In this document: positions 18,791 through 27,277 of the stretch, piece by piece
Position numbering within the stretch: position 1 is the first letter of the stretch
Layout: every line of letters begins with the position of its first letter
NCBI RefSeq assembly: GCF_038050405.1
Contig: NZ_CP150900.1
Span: forward strand, 4,340,001-4,404,000
Source of the DNA: Paraburkholderia sp. IMGN_8
Lineage (GTDB): Bacteria > Pseudomonadota > Gammaproteobacteria > Burkholderiales > Burkholderiaceae
DNA length: 64,000 bases
Reading direction: 5' to 3'
Position numbers and translations under genes: made by a program
The notes under the pieces: model-generated
Told to the model about the DNA's origin: nothing
The model's database searches: none
What the model saw: only the letters and a program-made list of their open reading frames with translations

Positions 18791-19027
18791 TTATTTTGCC
18801 TGTGCTGCCTCGTGCTGGGCAGCCTGCTCCTCGGCGTGTTTCTTCGCCACGTGTCTTCCCACCAAGCAGCCGCCAACTGCCCCCGCGACCGCGTGGTGCC
18901 CAGCGTAGTGGCCCGCGACACCGCCCACGACCGCGCCTTTGAGACAGCCAGCGGCGCTCGCTCTTCCTATTGTTGCCACGGCTACAGTACCGGTCAACAA
19001 GACGATTTCTATCGGATTAGCTTTCAT
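18791..19027 (-). CDS. exported glycine-zipper protein, copy 2
   Basis: A 78-aa paralogue of the protein at 14987-15235. The mature N-terminal stretch CLKGAVVGGVAGHYAGHHAV is identical, while signal peptide and tail have diverged (KHAEEQAAQHEAAQAK). Start MKANPIEIVLL at 19027. The sequence upstream matches the region upstream of copy 1, including a decayed PXPV gene, so the two loci share a duplicated block. Confidence 0.72.
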   Translation of the reverse strand: MKANPIEIVLLTGTVAVATIGRASAAGCLKGAVVGGVAGHYAGHHAVAGAVGGCLVGRHVAKKHAEEQAAQHEAAQAK

Positions 19028-19075
19028 TTGAAGGTGCTCTGAGTTGTATTTTGGGGTCGTCGCGGCTTCCGGCAT

Positions 19076-19185
19076 TGTTTCAATACCCCCCAACGGCGAC
19101 GTCCGCGCTCACGACGCTTGCGCCATTCGCGAGTCCGCCAGTCGTCGCAGTTGCCGTAGGCGACGGTCACGGGCGTAGGCGGTCA
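19076..19185 (-). pseudogene. relic of a PXPV/WRE-repeat gene
   Basis: Bases 19076-19185 align with the 3' part of the gene at 15289-15600, sharing the GCGCCATTCGCG and GCCAGTCGTC segments and the following stretch, but most of the repeat tail and the signal peptide are gone. No usable frame is left. Confidence 0.6.
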
Positions 19186-19309
19186 GCGGCTAGCGTATGC
19201 AAATTACGCATTCGCTTCGACCGACCAGACTATAGCCTCGTACTGTCTTGGCTGCTCTTGCTTGCGCTGTCATCCGCGCAAGGTTAGTTGACCGGCCCTA
19301 TTCGCGAGA

Positions 19310-19573
19310 CTAAGCGAACGGGTTATCGACAGTACCGGTCGGAGCCGGCGGCTCGTCGGCGATGTGTTCCGGCAACGACGGGTCCGCCTGCAGCACATCG
19401 ACGACGCTTCCGATGGCCTGCTGCAGCGCGAGTGCTGTCTTCAGTCCAACCCTGTCGCGGGTGAGTTCCAGTGTGCCCGATATGACAATACGTACCAGGT
19501 CGTTGGTTACTGTCAACGCGTCACCGTCAATGTTCAGGACGTCCGTGTCATTCGCAAATGCCTTAAACACCAC
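19310..19573 (-). CDS. small hypothetical protein, last gene of motor-nuclease operon
   Basis: An 87-aa acidic protein with no signal peptide or membrane helix. Its start overlaps the end of the endonuclease gene by 11 bases, so translation is probably coupled. Its Asp-rich composition could suit an immunity or inhibitor protein for the basic nuclease next to it, but this is speculation. No family recognised. Confidence 0.55.
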   Translation of the reverse strand: MVFKAFANDTDVLNIDGDALTVTNDLVRIVISGTLELTRDRVGLKTALALQQAIGSVVDVLQADPSLPEHIADEPPAPTGTVDNPFA

Positions 19574-20318
19574 TCAGCCCTCCGATTCGCTTGTCCTTCA
19601 TGGACTCCGGGATGCCGGGGAAGCGCAGACCGCTCGCGGCTTCGAGTTCGTGCACGCTCTTCACGTCGTACCGATTCGTGGCTTCGTTATTAGCCACGAT
19701 GGCAAACGCGAGTTGCTGCGACGGAATGTATACGACTTTGAACAGCTGAGTGGGTACGAAGACGCCTGTTGCGCCGATAGTTTTCAGCTGACGGCCGGTG
19801 AACATCGGGCCGGTCACAACATATGTGTCACCAGCACTGACCGCCATACGGCGAACCGCCTCCTCAATATGAGCCCACAAATGACGGTTATTCGTCGGAT
19901 TCTGTGGGACCATGTTTGCGAGCGTGAACGATTCCGCCATGGCTTCGTCGTTCCACCGGTCGCCCGCGGGGCTCATATGCCCGCGGTCGAAGCCGCTCTT
20001 TCGGTAGTCGGCGAGCGTCGCACCGTCGCCTTCCGGCAGAGCGGTCTCCTCATAAAACTTGTTTGTACGGAGTTCGCCTCTCGCGGCGCCCATATGAGCG
20101 CGCGTCAAGTGTTCGGCTGACCAGAGCGGCCCGTGCGTGACGCCGGAGTGAAGGACTGTGAAATCCGAGTAACACAACACCTTGGTCTTTGTCGCCAACT
20201 TTGCATTCGCGAGGACGGGAGGCTGTCCGTTCGGACTGAACTGAGGACATGCCGGGCCAGCGGAAGCATGCGTTGCCACTGCGGCTAGCAGAGCAGCTAA
20301 GAGTTTTTTCATTCGCAT
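19563..20318 (-). CDS. secreted DNA/RNA non-specific endonuclease (NucA/NUC1 family)
   Basis: A 251-aa protein with a Sec signal peptide (MKKLLAALLAAVATHASA) and a betabeta-alpha-metal nuclease domain. The hallmark DRGHMSPAGD (about residue 115) holds the general-base His, and NMVPQNPTNNRHLWAHIE (about residue 137) holds the metal-binding Asn and helix Glu. The family cuts DNA and RNA without sequence preference, normally outside the cytoplasm. It is the fifth gene of a six-gene operon with a MotA-like channel, so a secreted nuclease appears to be part of the system. The gap to the gene upstream is 36 bases. Confidence 0.88.
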   Translation of the reverse strand: MRMKKLLAALLAAVATHASAGPACPQFSPNGQPPVLANAKLATKTKVLCYSDFTVLHSGVTHGPLWSAEHLTRAHMGAARGELRTNKFYEETALPEGDGATLADYRKSGFDRGHMSPAGDRWNDEAMAESFTLANMVPQNPTNNRHLWAHIEEAVRRMAVSAGDTYVVTGPMFTGRQLKTIGATGVFVPTQLFKVVYIPSQQLAFAIVANNEATNRYDVKSVHELEAASGLRFPGIPESMKDKRIGGLSGV

Positions 20319-20354
20319 TGTGAATACGCAGGTTAGTACACCGCCCGCATCTCT

Positions 20355-21449
20355 TCAGCTTCGAAGCTCGAGCTTGTAGAAGAAGTTCTCGATGGCATAG
20401 CGGTGTCGATTGAATGAGTCAAGGTCCCTGACGCGATTTTTCAGGTACACGTAGTGACGGCACTCTTTGGCCTTGCTCAGGCGGTCAATGCCTTGCATCG
20501 CCGCACTAAATTCGGCCAAAGATAACGGCTTGGGCATGGTCAGCTTGTCCACGTCAGGCAAGGCGGCCGCGTCCGTTTGGCGCGTGTCAGGCCACGCCGG
20601 GGTGATAAGCAGCCCCTCGGGCAAAATCTCGATGGTAAAAAGGAACTCGACCTTCCCGGTTTGCTCGTTTGCCCAGCACGGCGGGTAGTCGCGCCCGCCG
20701 CGCGCATCCAGCCGCGCCTTCAAGAAGGCGACCTGTCCACGCAAATCAGCGTTTTCCTTTTTTAGAGTTCCTGGCATTAGCGGGTTCTGCCCTGTTTCTC
20801 GCTCAAGCTTGCTCGCCGCGACGAGTTGCTTGGCTAGCTGAGCTTCCTGCCCTGGGATGTACCTTTCGTTGAGTTGTTCGCGTAACTGCTGCTGAATCTG
20901 GCCTTTCAAGGTGACGCCGGCGAGCGCTTCTGTCATGACATCTCGCGGGACCGAGGGGCGCGTGGGGCCGCTCGCCGGTTGCCCCGATTCGTCCTCCGCC
21001 TTCAGCTGCTTCTTCAGTTTGGCCTTGAGCGCCAGCGCATCAGTGACTTCCTTTTGAATCGTGTCGCTCGCCCCGGTGCCTGCGCGCGCCGCATCGAGCG
21101 TATTCTTTACCTCTGTCAGGGCGCTGAGCTGCGCATCGAGGTCGTCGACGCGTTTTTTGAGCGCATCGCGTTCTTGCACAAGCTTCGACTGCGAAACGAG
21201 CGACGAAATGATGTCATCGGGCTTCGCTCCCCTTTCTGACAACGTTTTTGCTAGTTGTGCGCGGGCCGTCTCCAGCAGCTCGCGTTCGGCTGTGACGTTG
21301 CCGGCCGCGAGCAGCGCTTGCTCGAACTGCCGCGCACGTTCGTCAGCCTGAAAGAGCATCCATCCCAGCAGCAGAAGCAGCAAGAATGTCAGCGTGAACG
21401 CAATCTCAGTCAGGGAGAGCTGGAAAATCTGGTCATTGGCTCGCTGCAC
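20355..21449 (-). CDS. ZorB/MotB-like partner: one N-terminal membrane helix, coiled coil, C-terminal domain
   Basis: A 364-aa protein. Residues 12-33 form one membrane helix (LSLTEIAFTLTFLLLLLLGW) with a Glu at residue 15, near where MotB, ExbD and ZorB carry their proton-binding Asp. Residues 35-240 are largely coiled coil with Gln/Lys/Glu heptads. The last 110 residues form a compact domain (PPCWANEQTGKVEFLF, then CRHYVYLKNRV and ENFFYKLELR). This tail is not a classical OmpA peptidoglycan-binding domain. It starts 15 bases after the MotA-like gene, the same order as zorA-zorB. Most likely the stator-type partner of that channel; the assignment rests on topology and gene order. Confidence 0.7.
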   Translation of the reverse strand: MQRANDQIFQLSLTEIAFTLTFLLLLLLGWMLFQADERARQFEQALLAAGNVTAERELLETARAQLAKTLSERGAKPDDIISSLVSQSKLVQERDALKKRVDDLDAQLSALTEVKNTLDAARAGTGASDTIQKEVTDALALKAKLKKQLKAEDESGQPASGPTRPSVPRDVMTEALAGVTLKGQIQQQLREQLNERYIPGQEAQLAKQLVAASKLERETGQNPLMPGTLKKENADLRGQVAFLKARLDARGGRDYPPCWANEQTGKVEFLFTIEILPEGLLITPAWPDTRQTDAAALPDVDKLTMPKPLSLAEFSAAMQGIDRLSKAKECRHYVYLKNRVRDLDSFNRHRYAIENFFYKLELRS

Positions 21450-21464
21450 ATCGGACTCCTTTCC

Positions 21465-23186
21465 CTAGAGTTCCGCGCGCGGGAGTTCGTTGACCGGCGG
21501 ATGAGTGGTCGGTGGGTGCTCCGAATTCCATGCGGGGACTTGAAGGGCCGACCCGTTGCCATGCTGGAGGACATGACTACCATCAAGCCCAGAAGGCGTG
21601 AGCGGGGCCGGCACTTTCCCGTTCGAGGAATTCGCGGGGAACGCCGAGCGGTCGCGAGTGTAACTGTGTAACTCGCGCACCAAAGTGGCCAAGTGCTCCG
21701 TCATCGCGTGAACGGCCTCCTTCATCCCCGGCAGTTCATGCATCGCTGCATGGAGTCGCTGTGCCGTGTGTTGCGTTGTAGCGTGAGTTTGCTCGGCCGT
21801 TACTTGGGCGTCCACCACGCGTTGCGAAAGCGCGAGCACACCGTGGGAGCATTGGTTGACAGCGGCCGCAACATCGCCAAGGGTACTAGTAAGTCCTTGC
21901 AACTCTCGGGTCGCTTGGCCTAGCGCCGCCGATTGTCCGGCAGCTTCGGCGGATACCGATGTTAGGGTCTTCTGCTGTGTTGCAATGTCCGCAACTGTAG
22001 TTTTGACTGCCTCACTGAGCGACTGAAATGTCGGCATGACATTCGCCAGACCTGCGGCCTGCGCCGTGAGAGCCTGTGCGGCGGCCGTCAGCGCTTCCCG
22101 TTGCGAAAGCACGTTATCGCTAAGTCTGCCCAAGCCATCTTGAGTAGCCCGCAGCGTCCCGTTGAGAACGCTCAGGGTATCGAGTTGTGCTTGCGAGCCG
22201 ACGAGTAGAGCGTCTTGGCTGGCGGCGAGTTGAATAACACGCTCCAGCATGGCGTCGACGTCGCCGCTACGCGAGCGCATTGCTGCCGCTGCAGTCCGCA
22301 ACGAGTCGACGGATTGATGCACTTCCCCCGCCGCCGTGCGAACTGTTGTCGCAATGTCGTGCGTGCTCTGGCTGAGCTGCGCCATCGGTTCACTGAGTTT
22401 GCTCGAGAAGTAGTCGTCTGGAAATGTGGTTTGCTCGAGTCGCCGGGTCACCTCGTCAGCGAACTGAATAACCCTGGCCTCGACACTCTGGAGATTTTGC
22501 TTCATCCCGTTCGAGTAGCCGTCAACGGAGTGCGATAGCCTTCGACTGGCCTCCTTCACTTCGTTGAGAGATGAGCTGAAGGCTTTCGTGTTCTCAGCAG
22601 CCAGTCGCTGGAAGAACTCGGTCAATTTCTGCCCGTAAGACTTGGTCAACTCCTCAACGCCGACGCTCACTTTGGCGACGGACTGGTTCGTGGCGTCATC
22701 CACTTGCGTTTGAAGGTCTCGGAGATTATCAAGAACCATCGTGAGTTGCTCGCGCAGCCGGTGTGACGCATCAATGAGTCCTTCCTCGGCCGATTTAACC
22801 GCGTCGTCAAGGTCCTCGCGAAAGCTTACCCAGTACACCCGGACCATCAGACCGAATACAGTGCTAACCATCGCTGCGCCAAATCGCACCGCGATGAGCG
22901 ACATCTTGGTGCCGATGCTGGGCAGGTCAAGAAGGCAAAAAATAATCGACGTAATCGTGAAAATGAAGCCGAGGTAGTAGCAACTATCCGCAAACTTCTC
23001 ATCGGAGACGCTCTTATCAAGCCGTTTGCTGCCAATCAGGATGTACACGGCCATAACGGTCAGCGGAATGGTAAAGCCGAACAACCAGGGGTCGTTGATG
23101 GCCCAGCCGATGCCAGAGGAGGTCACCTTCAATAGAAGCGTGACAACGAAGAGCTTCTGGACGGGTACGGACAAAATCTTGCGCAT
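21465..23186 (-). CDS. MotA/TolQ/ExbB-like (ZorA-like) channel protein with long coiled-coil tail
   Basis: A 573-aa protein. Four membrane helices fall in the first 121 residues (about 10-29, 34-53, 69-87, 97-121). The last one, RFGAAMVSTVFGLMVRVYW, has the small-residue A-x-x-S-T-x-x-G-L pattern of the conserved MotA/ExbB/TolQ helix. Residues 125 to about 520 are a long cytoplasmic coiled coil rich in Ala, Gln, Ser and Thr, then a disordered Pro/Ser tail. This plan (short channel domain plus very long tail) is that of ZorA, not of flagellar MotA. ATG 23186 follows AGGGGTGA and lies 4 bases after the preceding stop. It probably forms an ion-driven motor with the next gene product. Confidence 0.78.
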   Translation of the reverse strand: MRKILSVPVQKLFVVTLLLKVTSSGIGWAINDPWLFGFTIPLTVMAVYILIGSKRLDKSVSDEKFADSCYYLGFIFTITSIIFCLLDLPSIGTKMSLIAVRFGAAMVSTVFGLMVRVYWVSFREDLDDAVKSAEEGLIDASHRLREQLTMVLDNLRDLQTQVDDATNQSVAKVSVGVEELTKSYGQKLTEFFQRLAAENTKAFSSSLNEVKEASRRLSHSVDGYSNGMKQNLQSVEARVIQFADEVTRRLEQTTFPDDYFSSKLSEPMAQLSQSTHDIATTVRTAAGEVHQSVDSLRTAAAAMRSRSGDVDAMLERVIQLAASQDALLVGSQAQLDTLSVLNGTLRATQDGLGRLSDNVLSQREALTAAAQALTAQAAGLANVMPTFQSLSEAVKTTVADIATQQKTLTSVSAEAAGQSAALGQATRELQGLTSTLGDVAAAVNQCSHGVLALSQRVVDAQVTAEQTHATTQHTAQRLHAAMHELPGMKEAVHAMTEHLATLVRELHSYTRDRSAFPANSSNGKVPAPLTPSGLDGSHVLQHGNGSALQVPAWNSEHPPTTHPPVNELPRAEL

Positions 23187-23190
23187 GGCT

Positions 23191-23994
23191 TCACCCCTCG
23201 AGCGGTCTGACTGCCACAATGTGCGCGCCGCCAGCAGCAAAGTAGTCCTCCCAGAATTTCAGGTTCCGGCGAGTTTGTAGCTTCGGCGTGTTGAGAAGGT
23301 ACTCAATCTCTACCTCGACCCCTGAGAGGTCAGCAGTCACTTTCCGGCCGTAGTCGGAGTCGTGAAACCGGTTGAAATCGAAGTTGCCACGGTACATCGA
23401 ATATTCGGGCGTGTTGTGCAGCATGTCGGAGACGATGAAGAGGCGGTGCGGACCCGTTACATTTTGCTTTCGGAAACCATTGATGGCGGTCATCTCGAGC
23501 ATCTCGAATATCGGCGAAAACCTCGACGACTTTTTCGCCTCGAGTTCGTCCGCAAGCCGCAACATCGGTTCGCGGAAGCCCTGTTCGAACCGCTTTTTGA
23601 GATGTGAAAGGTTGGCATTCATCTCGCTTTTGCCGGTTCCGTCGCCCGGATTGCATTCCTCGAACACGGGCCGCGCTGTGGCGGTGTAGTCATTGTCGAG
23701 GACGAACACGGACAGTAGGTATCCGACCGGGATGCGCTGCGTTATCAATTGCTCTAGAAACGCTTGAAACGCTTGCTTTTGCGTAAAGTTCAGCGGGTCG
23801 GTCTTGTCGACGAGCAAGACAAATTGCCCCCCCGGTCCGCTAACCGGGCACATACGCTGGTCTAACTCCGTTGTGCGGGTGAGGCGCATGTAGAAAATGG
23901 CAGTGCCGAGAATCGCGAGGGAGAAGAACATGATGACCGTTCCCCATACCACGTGACGCGTTCGACGTCGGGCGGCTGCTCGGCTACTCCTCAT
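23191..23994 (-). CDS. membrane-anchored VWA-like protein
   Basis: A 267-aa protein with one membrane helix at residues 15-36 (VWGTVIMFFSLAILGTAIF). It then has a Rossmann-like domain beginning QFVLLVDKTDPLNFTQKQ, where DKTD sits at the place of the MIDAS DxSxS, and a later strand HRLFIVSDMLHN that resembles a VWA strand and loop. The motif is not canonical, so metal binding is uncertain. Basic N-terminus RSSRAAARRRTR suggests N-in topology, placing the domain in the periplasm. The gene overlaps the upstream coiled-coil gene by 4 bases (ATGA), so the two are translationally coupled. Confidence 0.6.
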   Translation of the reverse strand: MRSSRAAARRRTRHVVWGTVIMFFSLAILGTAIFYMRLTRTTELDQRMCPVSGPGGQFVLLVDKTDPLNFTQKQAFQAFLEQLITQRIPVGYLLSVFVLDNDYTATARPVFEECNPGDGTGKSEMNANLSHLKKRFEQGFREPMLRLADELEAKKSSRFSPIFEMLEMTAINGFRKQNVTGPHRLFIVSDMLHNTPEYSMYRGNFDFNRFHDSDYGRKVTADLSGVEVEIEYLLNTPKLQTRRNLKFWEDYFAAGGAHIVAVRPLEG

Positions 23995-25454
23995 GCTGCC
24001 ACCGCTTTGAGTGAACGCGAATTGGCGCGGGGCGGAAGGTGGTCCTCAAGGGCAGTAAGCGTGTCAAACTCTTGATTGAAGGACGACTGAATCGCAGCGC
24101 GCAGCGTCTGAACCTTCTCGAGCAGCGTTTGTACGCGCGCTTGTTGTGCCTCGAAGGCTGCTCGGTTTTCTTCGAGTTTGAAGTTTGGCCACTCGACTTC
24201 CACTAACGTCGGCATCACCGAAAAGCTCGCAGGCGGAGGGGTCCCTTTTCTATGCATCACGTTTTCGGTGCGGAACAATGTGATGAGCGCTTGGTGGCAC
24301 CGTTGAGCGTTAAGCATCGCGCTCTGAAGGCGCGATAGTGTCTTTGTCTTAATCCCGAGCGACGCCTCCTGCCGCACGAGAAACGCTTGCGCGGCTTTGA
24401 TGTTTTCGTCGACCAGTTCCAGCGCCTCGTCCTTGAGTGCCGCCAGTTCATCGCGCACGTCCGAAATTTCTTCCTGGTAAGCATCGTGAGCCTCGTCCGC
24501 TTCCCGCGAATGCCGTCCGTACCCCGGATAGGTGTCGTCGAAAAGGACGCCGTCAGCGAGCGCGGCAGTGGCGAAGAGCATGCTGAGGCCAAAGAGAAGC
24601 CAAGACGTAATGTCGTCAAACCCGAAAGGAGTATGTTTAAGGGTCTCCAACGCGATTTTTCCCGGGGCGTCGATGTCGGCGACCAAGGCGGCACGATAGT
24701 GCGCGATGGTGAGGCTGACGCTTGTCATCGTGACAAACGCGGCAATCAAACCGAGGCTCCCCAATACTTTACGAAGCCGACTACGATGAAAGAGATTGGG
24801 CAGGAAAAACCGCCCGAGGCTGGCAGCGAGCGCCACGTTGACCAGCGCAAGCCCCGCCGCGTACACGAATCCGCTTATCAGCCCCCCCTCCAAGCCTGTC
24901 GCAAAGAGCGCCGAATTTACGCCGCCCTCCACCACGATGAGCAGGACGAGGACGGCAATCCGAAGGAACGTCCCGGCACTCTGCGGATAGCGGGCACTGC
25001 GCACCAATCGATTCTGCTGCCTGAATTCATCCAGCGCCGTATCGCATCGAGCGACCTCTTCCTTGAGTTCGCGCAAAACGGCGCTTCGTTCGGATAAGAG
25101 CGCGTTTGCCTTACGTGCGAATTCCTCGGCGGCCTGTGCCGCGTGGTTCACGACCGTCGTGACGTCCAATCGCGACAGGTCTCCATTGACAACAGCGAGT
25201 CTGCTGGCGGCCCAATCGAGGTAGCTTGCCCGAGCCTTATCGATGCGCTGAACAATCTGTGCCTCGATGCCGGCCGGAATGGTGGAATCGGGGGCGGGCT
25301 GCCCTGCTTCTCCCAAGCGTTTCGCTTCTTCGCGCAGTTGGAGTTCTTCCGCGATATCAGCTTCGTTGGGTTCGGGAGGGAACTCCGGCGAACGTGTCTC
25401 CTGTCGTCGCGACGGCGAAAAAAACCACGCGATACACCGCTGCCACAGGCCCAT
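23991..25454 (-). CDS. membrane protein with coiled coils on both sides of four helices, first gene of motor-nuclease operon
   Basis: A 487-aa protein of unrecognised family. Residues 30-150 are charged and helical, likely coiled coil. Four membrane helices follow, about 162-183, 190-215, 230-252 and 281-302. Residues 315-470 are again coiled coil (EISDVRDELAALKDEALEL and EAQQARVQTLLEKVQTL). It opens an operon of six genes with overlaps or gaps of at most 36 bases; its promoter should lie in the AT-rich 25455-25560 stretch. Its plan suggests an inner-membrane scaffold or sensor for the motor complex, which is inference. Confidence 0.62.
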   Translation of the reverse strand: MGLWQRCIAWFFSPSRRQETRSPEFPPEPNEADIAEELQLREEAKRLGEAGQPAPDSTIPAGIEAQIVQRIDKARASYLDWAASRLAVVNGDLSRLDVTTVVNHAAQAAEEFARKANALLSERSAVLRELKEEVARCDTALDEFRQQNRLVRSARYPQSAGTFLRIAVLVLLIVVEGGVNSALFATGLEGGLISGFVYAAGLALVNVALAASLGRFFLPNLFHRSRLRKVLGSLGLIAAFVTMTSVSLTIAHYRAALVADIDAPGKIALETLKHTPFGFDDITSWLLFGLSMLFATAALADGVLFDDTYPGYGRHSREADEAHDAYQEEISDVRDELAALKDEALELVDENIKAAQAFLVRQEASLGIKTKTLSRLQSAMLNAQRCHQALITLFRTENVMHRKGTPPPASFSVMPTLVEVEWPNFKLEENRAAFEAQQARVQTLLEKVQTLRAAIQSSFNQEFDTLTALEDHLPPRANSRSLKAVAA

Positions 25455-26152
25455 GTCAGCTTCTTTTTAATCTATATTTTTGATAAACCGTTCGCCGCTC
25501 GTTTTTGTCAGAGTCGGTCGAACTCCCCGAGAGATACTGGAAATAACCATATCTTAGGTACCGCGCTTGGCATTGTTCGCCAGCGTACTCATGACGAAAA
25601 GATTGTCGTCAGCATACGCGCCGTCGTTGTTCGCCCGACCAATTGACCGGCTGGCATACACCCCCGGTCCCGCTGGGTATTGTTACCACCGCTACCAGAC
25701 CAATTGGATGGTCGGCGTTTTCTTGACGCTGATACCACTTTCGTCGCAATCGGCTCGACACGCCCAGCGCACTGGAGACGTGCGTGCGCCCAGTGTTATG
25801 GCGTTCGATGACGTCGGATTAGCGTCGAGTCTTGGCGCCCAACCGAAGTGCGTCAGTTCCACCCGAGCTCGCGTCGTGCTTCCACGTGGCATTCGTGCTC
25901 CATTTGTGGCAACCCGATTGCGCTTCCTAGCTTCGGTTACGGCTGATTTGGCGTACCCCTTGAGACTGGTAAACCCTTGCCTCGCCGTCGGTGCAATTCC
26001 ACTGTAGTCGAACACAGCGCCACGCTCGGCAGCGTGGGACGATTGTGTTCGGTGATGCCTTTGGCAGTTTGAAAGCAAACCTATGCCATTCGAAATGAAA
26101 AGTGCGTCAATCACATTGAAACGCATATTGATATGTCGATGGGCAGCGTCGA
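25455..26152. other. 698-base region upstream of the motor operon
   Basis: The first 100 bases are AT-rich and probably hold the operon promoter. The rest has frames on both strands (for example 25567-26007 and 25692-26126) with no motif, ribosome site or convincing composition. No gene is called. Confidence 0.4.
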
Positions 26153-26347
26153 GGGTCTAGGTTTTTGATTGATGGCGCCGGTGCGGTGACGGATACGGGC
26201 GCGGCGAGCAAGCCAAAAACTGGCACGAAGAAGCCCGCGACAAAGACGGTGGTAGCGAAGAAGGCACCGACGAAGAAACTTGTTGGGGCCAAAAAGATGG
26301 GCGCGACGACGAATGTCGCGGCCGCGCCGGAAGCTGCGGCTGCTTAG
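26153..26347 (+). pseudogene. fragment of an H-NS-like gene (C-terminal tail)
   Basis: The frame reads SRFLIDGAGAV then a Lys/Thr/Ala-rich tail (KKPATKTVVAKKAPTKKL) and stops at 26347. It matches the KFLIDGASA-plus-tail end of the last DNA-binding module of the protein at 13981-14916. The preceding module is missing. A rho-independent terminator follows, as expected for the true 3' end of a lost gene. Confidence 0.7.
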
Positions 26348-26357
26348 TTGACCGTGT

Positions 26358-26385
26358 AAGCGAGTTCACAGAGTTCGCTTTTTTT
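26358..26385 (+). terminator. terminator of the H-NS-like fragment
   Basis: AAGCGA (26358-26363) pairs with TCGCTT (26375-26380), followed by a run of seven T (26379-26385). Confidence 0.65.
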
Positions 26386-26411
26386 GCGCCGGCACGCGCG
26401 ATTGGCGTGGT

Positions 26412-27050
26412 TTACCTCGCGCGGGCCCGCAATGCGTCCAGACGAGCGGCGCATTTTGCGTTCGAGCCACCGCGCTTGTAGGCCTGTGCCGCCTTTGCGC
26501 TGTCGGGGACGACGTCGCCGGGAGCACTCGTATCCCAGCATCCCTCCCAGTACAAGCCAAGGTTGTACGCGGCCGACCGGTGTCCAAGCTCCAGTGCCGT
26601 GGCATACATGCCCTTGGCCATCTCTAGGTCGGGGTCCATGCCGCGACCAAGCCGCGCACTGTCCGCGAGAGCTGCTGCCGCCATGCCGCGCAGCGGCTCA
26701 CTTGCCGTATCGTCCTTCAGCACGTCGCCTAGGATGACGTGCCCTCCCTCGTAATCCGCAGGTCCACCTGTCTCTGTGACAAGAGACAGTGCAAGCGCGA
26801 CTCGGAGGGACGGGTGCCGGTCAGGGCCAACCCGTTCAAGCAGCCGCCGGCCGAGGTAAGGCGCGCCAGACAGCGGGCTTGTGAGCAAGCCATTCGCAAT
26901 GGCCGCGATAGATTCAAGTGAAAGAAAGCCAACCTTGTTTGCCGATACAACGTGCCGGAAGAACTTATCCACGTCGAGTGACGGGTCGCCCTCGCGAAGT
27001 TGTGCCCACTCGTGTTCAATCTGGCTAAACCAGCTGGAATCTATGGACAT
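26412..27050 (-). CDS. Sel1-like repeat protein
   Basis: A 212-aa helical protein. The C-terminal half has Sel1/TPR-type helical pairs, clearest in AKGMYATALELGHRSAAYNLGLYWEG (two adjacent parts of one repeat) and KAAQAYKRGGSNAKC. The N-terminal half is also helical but lacks clear repeats. No signal peptide. Sel1 repeats are protein-binding scaffolds. The gene lies between two H-NS fragments and beside two putative defence loci; no function is assigned. Confidence 0.65.
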   Translation of the reverse strand: MSIDSSWFSQIEHEWAQLREGDPSLDVDKFFRHVVSANKVGFLSLESIAAIANGLLTSPLSGAPYLGRRLLERVGPDRHPSLRVALALSLVTETGGPADYEGGHVILGDVLKDDTASEPLRGMAAAALADSARLGRGMDPDLEMAKGMYATALELGHRSAAYNLGLYWEGCWDTSAPGDVVPDSAKAAQAYKRGGSNAKCAARLDALRARAR

Positions 27051-27166
27051 CAGATTTTCCGTCCTTTGGTGAGTGATGAGAACGATGATACCTCACCGCT
27101 ACTGTCGACTGACGCCGCAGGGCGGACGAGGCCTTGACTTGCCCGGGCAACGCTGGTCAACCCGGA

Positions 27167-27277
27167 GGTCCGCAGCCGGCGCTCTATCGTGACCCCAAGT
27201 CGGGTGCGACGTGGAGCAGCCGTGGACGGGCGCCGGGCTGGTTGGCTAATGCTACGGGCAGGACAACGTTTTGGTAG
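27167..27277 (+). pseudogene. fragment of an H-NS-like gene (one DNA-binding module)
   Basis: The frame reads GPQPALYRDPKSGATWSSRG, then RAPGWLANA, ending at a TAG. It corresponds to the second module of the protein at 13981-14916 (GPQPAMYQDPKSGATWSGRG). No start or dimerisation region is present. Confidence 0.75.

Noticed and set aside
25567..26126. Overlapping frames on both strands upstream of the motor operon
   Set aside because: Neither strand shows a motif, ribosome site or natural amino acid balance.
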